This document shows, piece after piece, positions 15,876-24,018 of a stretch of 64,000 bases of DNA (position 1 is the stretch's first letter; every line of letters begins with the position of its first letter). Position numbers and translations under genes: made by a program. The notes beneath the pieces are model-generated. The model had not been told where the DNA came from. It worked only from the letters and a program-made list of their open reading frames with translations, and made no database searches. The stretch is from an uncultured Halobacteriovorax sp. (lineage in GTDB: Bacteria > Bdellovibrionota > Bacteriovoracia > Bacteriovoracales > Bacteriovoracaceae): the NCBI GenBank assembly GCA_913061265.1, contig CAJXVS010000008.1:62001-126000 (forward strand), in the 5' to 3' direction.

Positions 15876-17237
15876 GTGAAAGTATTAGTTGTCGAAAGTA
15901 ATCCAAAGGCCATAAGCCTCCTTAGTTCTGCCCTTCGAGCAGAGTTTAACGCTGACGTACATACTGAAAAGCATGGTGTGCCTGGTACCGCCTATATTTC
16001 TGAAAACCCCCTTCTCGATTTAGTTGTCGTTAGAAATATAAATGCTTCTCCAACTAATAACGCTGAAGAGACTGCTAAGGTTATCTTAAATTTTATCTAT
16101 GATAATGAACTTAAATGTAAGGTGCTAGTTCTTGGTGAGTTTGAAGCTGCCGGCTTTGAATTTGCTCATATTCCAGATCGCTTTAAGGTAAGTGAGTTCA
16201 CTACTATAGTAAGAAAGACTTTGGGCATCTCTTTAGAAGATCTTAAAGAGATTAGACAAGGTGACTATATACCTATCGAGATTCAAAACTTTTACGTTAT
16301 GAATAAAGCCCCTTGTGATACCTATATAAAACTAGCCCGAGCTACTGGGGATCAGTACGTCAAAAGAATACATTCTGGAGATGAGTTTGATAAAGAAGGT
16401 ATTAAGAAATATGAGTCTCAAGGAGTCACAGAGCTTTATGTTCCTAAAGATCAAAAAAACCTCTTCTTAGAAGCTCAACTTAAACAATACCTCGTCTCAA
16501 TCACTGACAATAGTAAGCCAGAACCCGTCTTAGTTGAACTTAGATCTGATGCTTATGATATCAATCAAACTCTTATTAAGAACACAGGGATCACTGAACA
16601 GATGATTCTCATGAGCCAAGCTTCAGTCAAGGCCATGGTCGCTTCTGTCGCTCATAATAAAAAGTTGGGCTCTCTTCTTAAGAATATCTTAAATAATAAA
16701 GGAAGTTTTGCTTATAAACATTCATATCTTATCAGTGTCTTCGCTTCTGCTTGTATGCATAAGATGGAGTGGTCTGAAGATAAACAGTTAGAAGCGAATA
16801 TTGAAAGGATGACTTTCGCCGCCTTCTTTCACGATATCCTTTTAATAGAAGAAGTTCATATTAAGATCCGAAATAAGGTAGATCTTTATCAGGCGAAACT
16901 CGAAGGAAAAGAAAAAGAACTCGTCCTAGAACATGCCAATAAGATGGCCAGCCTAGTTCATGAAATGAAGTTTGCCCCAAGAGGAGCGGAGCAGATTATT
17001 AGAGAACACCACGGTGCAAGAAATGGAATAGGTTATAGTGAAGTCTATAGTTCAAACCTTGGGGCCATGAGCATAATGTTTATCGTGATCGAAGACTTTG
17101 TATCAAGCCTGCTTGATTTTAAAGAAAATAAACTAAGTATCAAAGAGATCATTGAAGTGATGGGAGAGCGCTACCCACTTCCTTCGTATAAAAAAGTCAT
17201 CAAGGCCTTGACTGAGTCCTTAAGCGAATCCTTCTAG
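15876..17237 (+). CDS. Receiver-like plus HD-GYP-like signalling protein
   Basis: The 453-residue protein starts with GTG. Residues 1-120 resemble a receiver domain (MKVLVVESNPKAISLLSSAL), but the phosphorylation site is not the usual D-x-x-M/L-P. A middle region (about 145-205, PCDTYIKLARATGDQYVKRI) matches the N-terminal domain seen in other HD-GYP proteins, including the one at 37381 here. The C-terminal HD domain shows HSYLISVFASACMH, AAFFHDILLI and REHHGARNGIGYS, where GYS replaces the GYP of cyclic-di-GMP phosphodiesterases. It may be a sensor or low-activity phosphodiesterase. Confidence 0.7.
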   Translation: MKVLVVESNPKAISLLSSALRAEFNADVHTEKHGVPGTAYISENPLLDLVVVRNINASPTNNAEETAKVILNFIYDNELKCKVLVLGEFEAAGFEFAHIPDRFKVSEFTTIVRKTLGISLEDLKEIRQGDYIPIEIQNFYVMNKAPCDTYIKLARATGDQYVKRIHSGDEFDKEGIKKYESQGVTELYVPKDQKNLFLEAQLKQYLVSITDNSKPEPVLVELRSDAYDINQTLIKNTGITEQMILMSQASVKAMVASVAHNKKLGSLLKNILNNKGSFAYKHSYLISVFASACMHKMEWSEDKQLEANIERMTFAAFFHDILLIEEVHIKIRNKVDLYQAKLEGKEKELVLEHANKMASLVHEMKFAPRGAEQIIREHHGARNGIGYSEVYSSNLGAMSIMFIVIEDFVSSLLDFKENKLSIKEIIEVMGERYPLPSYKKVIKALTESLSESF

Positions 17238-18019
17238 ACATCTGGCTTTCCTCTTTTATAAATAACATGAATCATCAGGCCATCACGATCATATTCTTCC
17301 CACTGACCTTCTCTTAAATTCTCTCTATACTCGCCCTTAGATTTGACACTGCCATCGGCGTAGTAAAAAATCCAGTTCCCTGCTTTTTCACTACTTACAT
17401 AAAACCCCACTGCCATGAGTGCGCCGTTTGGGTAGAAGTGTTTCCACTCTCCAATCCTTAGCTTCTTTTCTAACTCTCCCTCTAGGGCCTTAGTCCCAGA
17501 GTCATAATTTAAATGAAAAAATCCCGTTGACTCTGCACTAGAGAAGTTCTCACCATTTATAACTGAAACGCTTGGAAGACTCCATTCAAAGTCAGCAATC
17601 TGAAAGTCTTGTTGGAGGGCTCGCATAACCTTCACAAAAGTATTCCTTGCCGTATTTATTTGCGCTGCTTCTGGTTCCTTAAGATACTCTTTTTCATCTT
17701 TGTAAGAGAGCCTAGTAGTGTCATCTAGATTAGATAAGAATTCTTCTGCGTTATCGTGGGCGTATAAAGCGAAGAGAAGAGTCTGTACTCCCCCTGGAAC
17801 CGCCTCAAAAAGCTTTTGAATATCAGATCCTTCGTAACGAAAGATATAATCAAAGCTCACCATATTTGAAAGGGCCGCCATAAGATAGGTAGGGTCTTCA
17901 AGAATAGCAACTTGAACCACCTTTAAACGGGTGGCCTCACTCATTCCTTCAAGGGAACAAACGAACTTCTTAAAGCCATCAAGGCCCTTTTTCTTATGCT
18001 TATTTAGAGTGTTCACCAC
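17234..18019 (-). CDS. MORN-repeat (YwqK-type) protein
   Basis: The protein has about 261 residues. The N-terminal 150 residues are helical and unassigned. The C-terminal part carries three MORN-variant repeats: IGEWKHFYPNGALMAVGFY, AGNWIFYYADGSVKSKGEY and EGQWEEYDRDGLMIHVIY (G-x-W-x-x-Y-x-x-D/N-G). These form beta hairpins used for protein or lipid contacts. The frame starts with two GTG codons. An extended -10, TGTTATAAT, lies only three bases before the first, so translation may be leaderless from the second GTG (18016). The function is unknown. Confidence 0.65.
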   Translation of the reverse strand: MVNTLNKHKKKGLDGFKKFVCSLEGMSEATRLKVVQVAILEDPTYLMAALSNMVSFDYIFRYEGSDIQKLFEAVPGGVQTLLFALYAHDNAEEFLSNLDDTTRLSYKDEKEYLKEPEAAQINTARNTFVKVMRALQQDFQIADFEWSLPSVSVINGENFSSAESTGFFHLNYDSGTKALEGELEKKLRIGEWKHFYPNGALMAVGFYVSSEKAGNWIFYYADGSVKSKGEYRENLREGQWEEYDRDGLMIHVIYKRGKPDV

Positions 18020-18186
18020 TTAATTATAACATAGGAGCAAAAATCGAGACTCTAAAGCATTGATATTTAATCAGGATATGCATTTTCTCATAAGGGCAGC
18101 TTATAGCTCAGCATAATAAATGATTAATTGACTACTTGTGGTGATCAAGGGATTGTCCCGCCCGTTAGAACTAAACAGGAGAGCAT

Positions 18187-19281
18187 ATGAAACACATTAT
18201 CTTGGCACTTTTACTTATCTTTTCAATATCTTCAAATGCCTCTGAAAACACAGCTTATTTAGATGCTCCTTATAAAAATCTTGTTCATCCTATTGAGAGT
18301 AAGTCTAATTTTAAAAGCCTAAGCAAGTCTGACTTTCTAGAAATGCAAGCAATCATGACTCCTATCAAATCTCAAGGGAGCCGTGGAACTTGTTCGATCT
18401 TTAGCGCCATCGCTATGCTCGAATCTATGCTTCTTATGAACTATAACTTTGATAAAGAGACACTTGATCTCTCTGAAGAATGGCTTGAATACCTCATCAT
18501 GAGAAACAGAAACTCTGATGGATCAAACTCATGGTCAAACTTTAATGCTATTAGAAAGTATGGAACACCTTCGGAGTCTACCTTAAATTATATAGGTCAA
18601 ACTTGGGAAGAGAGTTTCTTAAACCCACTAGCGACAGAAAGATGTGGTGATTTAGTTGGTGGACTTAAAACTTCATGCCTTTTAGGTCATAGAAACCCAA
18701 GACTTCTAAACGCAAGTAATGAGCAACTTCTTGAAGAAGGAAGCTCACTCTACGATCCAGAATTCCTAGAGGCTAGATCTGAAGCCTTTCAGTTTCGTGA
18801 TAGCTATATCAATTTCTCTAGCACTAACTATACGGTTTATTATACTGCGGACGTGAAGAGATACCTCTCTAAAGGCTACCCTCTAACTCTTGGTATCGAA
18901 TTCTTTTACGGAGCTTGGAATCATAATAAGGCGACTGAATTTGGAATTGGAAGAGAGACCACTAACTGGAATCAGGGAATCGTAGGTTACCCTGAAAGAA
19001 ATTCAGTTGATTATAAGGTTTCAAAAGAAAATGGTGCTGGTCACTCAATCCTTATTGTTGGTTATGACGATGATAAGATCGTAACGACAAATATTAAGAT
19101 GCAAGATGGAAGCACTAAGACTTTTACCTATAAGGGTGTTTACTATTTTAAGAACAGCTGGGGTAAGGGCGGTTTTGGTCGTGACTTTGAAATCAAAGGT
19201 GAAAACTTTGATGGCTATGGCATGATCACTCAAAAGCATGCTCATGAGCATGGTTCATTTTATAGAATGCCTCTCAGATAA
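18187..19281 (+). CDS. Exported C1 papain-family cysteine peptidase
   Basis: The 364-residue protein has a signal peptide (1-18, ending SNA). The catalytic set is complete: Gln63 and Cys69 in KSQGSRGTCSIFSAIAMLE, His286 in GAGHSILIVGYDDD and Asn323 in YYFKNSWGKGGFG. The order and spacing are those of C1 peptidases. There is no recognisable inhibitory propeptide beyond about 35 residues. It is monocistronic with an AGGAGAG ribosome site and a following hairpin. It is likely secreted or periplasmic and used in protein degradation, for example of prey. Confidence 0.88.
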   Translation: MKHIILALLLIFSISSNASENTAYLDAPYKNLVHPIESKSNFKSLSKSDFLEMQAIMTPIKSQGSRGTCSIFSAIAMLESMLLMNYNFDKETLDLSEEWLEYLIMRNRNSDGSNSWSNFNAIRKYGTPSESTLNYIGQTWEESFLNPLATERCGDLVGGLKTSCLLGHRNPRLLNASNEQLLEEGSSLYDPEFLEARSEAFQFRDSYINFSSTNYTVYYTADVKRYLSKGYPLTLGIEFFYGAWNHNKATEFGIGRETTNWNQGIVGYPERNSVDYKVSKENGAGHSILIVGYDDDKIVTTNIKMQDGSTKTFTYKGVYYFKNSWGKGGFGRDFEIKGENFDGYGMITQKHAHEHGSFYRMPLR

Positions 19282-19298
19282 CGAGAGTTTTCAATACC

Positions 19299-19323
19299 AG
19301 CGTGATCACCTAGTGATCACGCT
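19299..19323 (+). terminator. Perfect hairpin after the papain-like peptidase gene
   Basis: An 11-bp perfect inverted repeat, AGCGTGATCAC / GTGATCACGCT with a 3-nt loop, is followed by TTAAATC. The U-tract is short, but the position 17 bases after the stop fits a terminator. Confidence 0.7.
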
Positions 19324-19439
19324 TTAAATCCCCTCTCCATTCCCGACTATACGCCTCAGCATTATTCTTTTTTTAAGACGAATTCTTATTAATTAACTAT
19401 CATTTAGAGATTCAAAATTTAATCTTTAGCGAGGTATCA

Positions 19440-20762
19440 ATGAGTGATTCGACCAAGGATGAGGGTAAGCTTGACCGCACCCTAGGGCCCTTTATGTTAT
19501 GGGGTCTTGGTGTTGGGTACGTTATTAGTGGAATGTACTTTGGTTGGAACTTAGGTCTTCCTGAAGGCGGAACTCTAGGCCTTGCCATTGCCACCTTCTT
19601 TATCATCATCATGTATGTCTGTTTTACTTTTAGCTACACGGAACTTGCCTGCGCTATACCTAAGGCCGGTGGTGCTTTTGAGTACTCAAGGCGTGCCTTT
19701 GGTAATCAATGGGGCTTCTTAGGTGGGATGGCCCAAAATATCGAATTCATCTTTGCCCCACCTGCTATTGCCTTCGCTATTGGAGCCTATCTCAATATTC
19801 ATATGCCAAGCATTCCGGTAAACACTATCGCCATCGTTAGTTTTATCCTCTTCACAGGGATCAATATTCTAGGTGTCCGAATAGCGGCCATGTTTGAATT
19901 AGTGATAACCATTATAGCCGTTGTTGAACTCTTGATCTTCGCCGGCGTTGCCCTGCCACACTTTGAAGCGGCCAATCTTGCTAAGAACTCTTTTCCAAAT
20001 GGTTGGGAAGGTGTCTTTCGCGCTATTCCTTTTGCTATCTGGTTCTTCCTCGCCATTGAAGGCGTCGCAAACGTTGCTGAAGAAACTGTAAACCCACAAA
20101 GAAATGTTCTTATTGGTTTTGGCTCGGCTATTCTTACTCTCGTTATCCTTTGCCTTCTCACCTTTACTTCTGCCATTGGCGTCGCAGGCTGGGAATCCAT
20201 TGTTTACGAAGCCGGCAGCACTCAGGCCTCAGACTCTCCTCTTCCATTGGCCATCAAGGCCATCGCTGGAGGAAGTGATTTTCTTTATCATCTTATTGTT
20301 TGGGTAGGACTCTTTGGTCTAGTCGCCTCTTTTCATGGAATTATTTTAGCTTCAGGCCGCGCCACTTTTGAATTTGGTAGAGTTGGTTTTGCACCTAAGA
20401 TCTTTGGTTCAACTCATTCTAAGTTTAAGACTCCGGCCGTCGCACTCTTATTTAATATGACCATAGGAATAATTGCTGTTCTCACTGATAGAACGGGAGA
20501 TATTATCACCTTGGCCTGCTTTGGAGCGCTTAGCCTTTATATCATTTCCATGTGCGCTTTCTTTAGATTAAGAGTTGATGAACCAGATTTAGAAAGACCC
20601 TTTAAGGTCTTTGCCTATCCTCTAGTTCCGGCCTTAGCGCTTTTAATTGCCAGCGTTTCTATCGTGGCCATGAGTTACTACAATCAAGGTTTGGCCCTTC
20701 TGTTTTTTGGGATCATGTTTGCTTCAAGTTTAATCTTCACCTGCTTTCATAAGGAAAAATAA
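19440..20762 (+). CDS. Ethanolamine permease-like APC transporter
   Basis: The 440-residue protein has about twelve membrane helices. It carries motifs typical of the bacterial ethanolamine permease branch of the APC superfamily: GVGYVISGMYFGWNLGL near the N-terminus, YTELACAIPKAGGAFEYSRR, IEFIFAPPAIAFAIGAYL and AIEGVANVAEETVNP. It heads a five-gene operon whose other products fit gamma-glutamylated amine degradation. The stop codon and next start share one base. GAGG precedes the ATG. An alternative substrate would be another small amino alcohol. Confidence 0.8.
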   Translation: MSDSTKDEGKLDRTLGPFMLWGLGVGYVISGMYFGWNLGLPEGGTLGLAIATFFIIIMYVCFTFSYTELACAIPKAGGAFEYSRRAFGNQWGFLGGMAQNIEFIFAPPAIAFAIGAYLNIHMPSIPVNTIAIVSFILFTGINILGVRIAAMFELVITIIAVVELLIFAGVALPHFEAANLAKNSFPNGWEGVFRAIPFAIWFFLAIEGVANVAEETVNPQRNVLIGFGSAILTLVILCLLTFTSAIGVAGWESIVYEAGSTQASDSPLPLAIKAIAGGSDFLYHLIVWVGLFGLVASFHGIILASGRATFEFGRVGFAPKIFGSTHSKFKTPAVALLFNMTIGIIAVLTDRTGDIITLACFGALSLYIISMCAFFRLRVDEPDLERPFKVFAYPLVPALALLIASVSIVAMSYYNQGLALLFFGIMFASSLIFTCFHKEK

Positions 20763-22105
20763 TGCAACTAACAAAAGAAGAAATCATAGCTAAAGTTAAA
20801 AGTTTTGGCGGAAATAAAGTAAAGCTGGCCGTCACTGATATAGATGGCATCCTTCGCGGTAAGGTCATTCATGTCGATAAATTCCTCTCTGTTCTTGAGG
20901 GCGGCTTTGGCTTTTGCAGCGTCATCTTTGGTTGGGATAGTGCGGACGCTTCTTATGATAATACGGACTATACAGGCTGGCATACAGGTTACCCTGACGC
21001 GAACGCCAAGATTGATCTTAATACCTTTAGAGAAGTGCCATGGGACGAAGAGATTCCTTTTTTCCTAGCAGACTTTGATGGGCTTCATGTTTGTCCTAGA
21101 AGCCTGCTTAAAAAAGTTAGGCAAAAGTCCTTAGACATGGGCTTCTCTCCTATCTTTGCTCAAGAATTTGAGTGGTTTAACTTTGAAGAGAATTCAAATG
21201 ATCTCAACGATGCGGATTTTCAATCACCTAATCCAATGACTAGAGGAATGTTTGGTTATTCAATTCTAAGATCAACTCAAAGAAAAGAATTCTTTAACGA
21301 TCTTTTTGATCTTATGGAAGACTTTAGAGTCACTATAGAAGGCCTGCATACTGAAACAGGACCTGGGGTCTATGAAGCGGCTATTTTATATCAAGACATC
21401 TTAGAAGCTGCTGATAGGGCCGTCTTATTTAAGGCCTCAGCAAAAGAGATCGGTCATCATCATGGGGTGATTCCGACGTTTATGGCAAAGTTCAATGAAA
21501 AACTTCCGGGTTGCTCAGGACATATTCATCAAAGCCTCTGGAAGGATGGAGTAAATGTTTTCTTTGATGAAAAAGCAAAGAATAAGATGAGTTCAACCAT
21601 GGAGAGCTATCTAGCAGGACTTTTATTAGGTCTCCCTGAGATTCTTCCCATGTACGCTCCCACTATGAATAGTTATAAGCGTCTTGTTGAGGGAATGTGG
21701 GCACCTACCACTGTGACTTGGGGGATTGATAATAGAACAACCGCCATTCGTGTTCTTCCTGGCTCTAATAAATCAACTCGCATAGAGATGAGAGTCCCGG
21801 GCTCTGATGCTAATCCTTACTTGGCCCAAGCCGCTTCCCTAGCTTGTGGTCTCTACGGAATCGAAAACAATCTAAAACTAACGAGGGCTCCCTGCACAGG
21901 AAATGGTTACGCTGATAAATCCAACGGCGTCCTTCCCGCTAATCTTTGGGAGGCCAATGAAAGGATGAGAAACTCAAAGCTCGCCAATGAAATTTTAGGC
22001 GAAGAGTTTGTAAAACATTTTTCTCAAACAAGAGAATGGGAATGGAAAGAGGCGGCTAAGGTCGTCACTGATTGGGAACTCAAAAGATATTTTGAAATCA
22101 TCTAG
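20762..22105 (+). CDS. Glutamine synthetase-like gamma-glutamylamide ligase (probable gamma-glutamylethanolamide synthetase)
   Basis: The 447-residue protein has a glutamine-synthetase fold: VTDIDGILRGKVI in the beta-grasp domain, then GLHTETGPGVYEAAILY, metal and ATP site GCSGHIHQSLWKDG, NSYKRLVEGMWAPTTVTWG and ATP-binding NRTTAIRVLPG/RIEMRVPGSDANPYL. It is shorter and more diverged than GlnA-I and lacks the adenylylation-site tail. Members such as PuuA, IpuC and Streptomyces GlnA4 ligate glutamate to amines. The neighbours (ethanolamine-type permease, alcohol and aldehyde dehydrogenases, gamma-glutamyl hydrolase) suggest ethanolamine as the amine. Ligase class is certain; substrate is inferred. 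Confidence 0.8.
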   Translation: MQLTKEEIIAKVKSFGGNKVKLAVTDIDGILRGKVIHVDKFLSVLEGGFGFCSVIFGWDSADASYDNTDYTGWHTGYPDANAKIDLNTFREVPWDEEIPFFLADFDGLHVCPRSLLKKVRQKSLDMGFSPIFAQEFEWFNFEENSNDLNDADFQSPNPMTRGMFGYSILRSTQRKEFFNDLFDLMEDFRVTIEGLHTETGPGVYEAAILYQDILEAADRAVLFKASAKEIGHHHGVIPTFMAKFNEKLPGCSGHIHQSLWKDGVNVFFDEKAKNKMSSTMESYLAGLLLGLPEILPMYAPTMNSYKRLVEGMWAPTTVTWGIDNRTTAIRVLPGSNKSTRIEMRVPGSDANPYLAQAASLACGLYGIENNLKLTRAPCTGNGYADKSNGVLPANLWEANERMRNSKLANEILGEEFVKHFSQTREWEWKEAAKVVTDWELKRYFEII

Positions 22106-22114
22106 GTAATATTT

Positions 22115-23275
22115 ATGAACTTTGAACAACGCTATACTTATAACTACCCTTGCCCTATTCGTTTTGGTCCAGGGGTTATTGACGAAGTTGGGCCTCACTT
22201 AAGAGAACAAGGCCTTAAGCGCGCTCTTATTGTCACTGACCCGGGCTTTATAAAACTTCCTCTTTATGAATCAATCATAAGTGAACTGACAAAATCTGGC
22301 CTTACATGCCTAAGTTTTTCAGACATTGATAAGAACCCTGTTAAGAAGAATGTTCTTGCAGGAGTCTCAAGCTTTCACGATCAAAAAGCAGATTGTATAG
22401 TAGGCCTTGGTGGCGGCGCTAGTATGGACGTGGCTCGAGCGGTTGCCTTAAAGGCCTATCACGAGCGAGATCTCTTTGATTTTGACGACGCTTTAGGTGG
22501 GGACAAGTATGTAACGAACGAGGTTCCCTACTTTATAACCATTCCAACAACTAGTGGAACCGGATCCGAAGTAGGCCGCTCCACTGTTATCTCTGAGGAT
22601 GAATCTCATCAAAAAAGAGTCCTCTTCTCTCCTAGGCTTATGGCAAAGATCGTCTTCGCCGACCCTGCTTTAACCATGGAATTACCAAAGTCAGTCACTG
22701 CGGCTACGGGCATGGACGCATTAACTCATAATATTGAAGCCTACCTCTCAAAAGGTTTTTCCCCCCTTTGTGATGGCGTGGCCATTGAAGGCATTAAGCT
22801 TGTTCATGAATCTCTCATCAAGGCCGCTACTAATCCTTGTCTTGAATCAAGATCAAAGATGCAGATGGCAGCTCTTATGGGGGCCACTAGTTTTCAAAAA
22901 GGCTTAGGCGTTGTTCATAGCACCGCCCACCCTCTTTCAACTGTCTTTGACACTCACCATGGTCTCGCTAATGCGGTCATGCTTCCTTATGGCGTAAAGT
23001 TTAACGAAGAAGTCTCAAAAGAGAGGATTGAATTTCTCTGTCGAGTTCTAGATCTTGGCGAGACCAGTACGAAGAGTTTTATAGACTGGATTATTGATCT
23101 TAATAAGTCTCTTGGGCTTCCTTTAAATCTTACAGAGCTTGGAGTTGATCCTTCAAAGATGGACTCTCTATGCGACCTTGCTTTAAAAGATGTTTGTCAT
23201 CTTTGTAACCCTAGAGAAGTAAGTCTAAGTGATTTTAAAAATATTTACACTAACGCTTTTGAAGGTACCCTTTGA
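22115..23275 (+). CDS. Iron-containing (group III) alcohol dehydrogenase
   Basis: The 386-residue protein is a typical group III ADH. The NAD-binding part has RFGPGVIDEVG and GLGGGASMDVARAVAL, then TIPTTSGTGSEVGRSTVIS. The metal-binding helices contain ATGMDALTHNIEAYLS, GVVHSTAHPL and DTHHGLANAVMLPY, which carry the Asp/His iron ligands. It lies nine bases after the ligase gene. In the proposed pathway it oxidises gamma-glutamylethanolamide to the aldehyde. An alcohol dehydrogenase in place of a PuuB-type amine oxidase is the main reason to favour an amino alcohol over putrescine. Confidence 0.88.
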   Translation: MNFEQRYTYNYPCPIRFGPGVIDEVGPHLREQGLKRALIVTDPGFIKLPLYESIISELTKSGLTCLSFSDIDKNPVKKNVLAGVSSFHDQKADCIVGLGGGASMDVARAVALKAYHERDLFDFDDALGGDKYVTNEVPYFITIPTTSGTGSEVGRSTVISEDESHQKRVLFSPRLMAKIVFADPALTMELPKSVTAATGMDALTHNIEAYLSKGFSPLCDGVAIEGIKLVHESLIKAATNPCLESRSKMQMAALMGATSFQKGLGVVHSTAHPLSTVFDTHHGLANAVMLPYGVKFNEEVSKERIEFLCRVLDLGETSTKSFIDWIIDLNKSLGLPLNLTELGVDPSKMDSLCDLALKDVCHLCNPREVSLSDFKNIYTNAFEGTL

Positions 23276-24018
23276 TAAAGATCGCTCTCACTCCCTGTTT
23301 TATGTACAAAGACCCAAGCCGAATCGTTTTCGGTCATAAGAGTTTAACCTATATGGAAAACGATATGGTTCGCTACCTAGCCAGAGAAGGAGTCATGCCT
23401 TATCTCCTTCCTGATCTTGAAGATAAACTTCTTCAGGCCTACTTAGAAGAAGCAGATGCCTTTGTGATTCAAGGGGGCGTTGACCTTAGTCCTGAAAGTT
23501 ATAATGAACCTTTTTTAAATATCGAGAAATGGCCCGGTGATAAGTACCGTGATGAATTTGAGTTAAAAGTTATTGATTATGCCTTTAAAGCAAAGAAGCC
23601 CATCTATGGCATTTGCCGTGGCTTCCAAGTTCTTAATGCTTACTTTGGAGGAACTCTCCATCAGGATATTCAAACAGAACTTGATACAAAAGTCGCCCAT
23701 AGAGACCCAGACCTTTACGATAAAGTGAATCATAAGATCACTCTTGAAAGTAATGGCCTTCTAAAAGCTCTTTATAAAGAAGAGGTCTTAAATGTTAATT
23801 CAGTTCATCATCAGGCCGTCAAAAAGCTTGGAGATAAACTTATAACAGATGCTAAAAGTCAGGACGACGGGATCATTGAAGCCTTTCATTATGATGGGGA
23901 TCAAGTAGTGATCGGCGTTCAATGGCACCCAGAGTTTTCCCATAGCCTTGGCGACAAGGTTTGTGACCCTAATGTGATCTATAATTACTTCTTAAAAGAA
24001 GTGGAGAAATTAAAATGA
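23272..24018 (+). CDS. Class I amidotransferase-like gamma-glutamyl hydrolase (PuuD/peptidase C26 type)
   Basis: The 248-residue protein has the nucleophile elbow YGICRGFQVLNAYFGG with Cys115 and the His219/Glu221 pair in VQWHPEF. This is the peptidase C26 arrangement shared with PuuD, which cleaves gamma-glutamyl-GABA. An early IQGGVDLSPESY is typical of this family. The start is TTG, overlapping the dehydrogenase stop as TTGA, with AAGG at proper distance. In context it would release glutamate and glycine from gamma-glutamylglycine, the last step of the route. Confidence 0.85.
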   Translation: MIKIALTPCFMYKDPSRIVFGHKSLTYMENDMVRYLAREGVMPYLLPDLEDKLLQAYLEEADAFVIQGGVDLSPESYNEPFLNIEKWPGDKYRDEFELKVIDYAFKAKKPIYGICRGFQVLNAYFGGTLHQDIQTELDTKVAHRDPDLYDKVNHKITLESNGLLKALYKEEVLNVNSVHHQAVKKLGDKLITDAKSQDDGIIEAFHYDGDQVVIGVQWHPEFSHSLGDKVCDPNVIYNYFLKEVEKLK

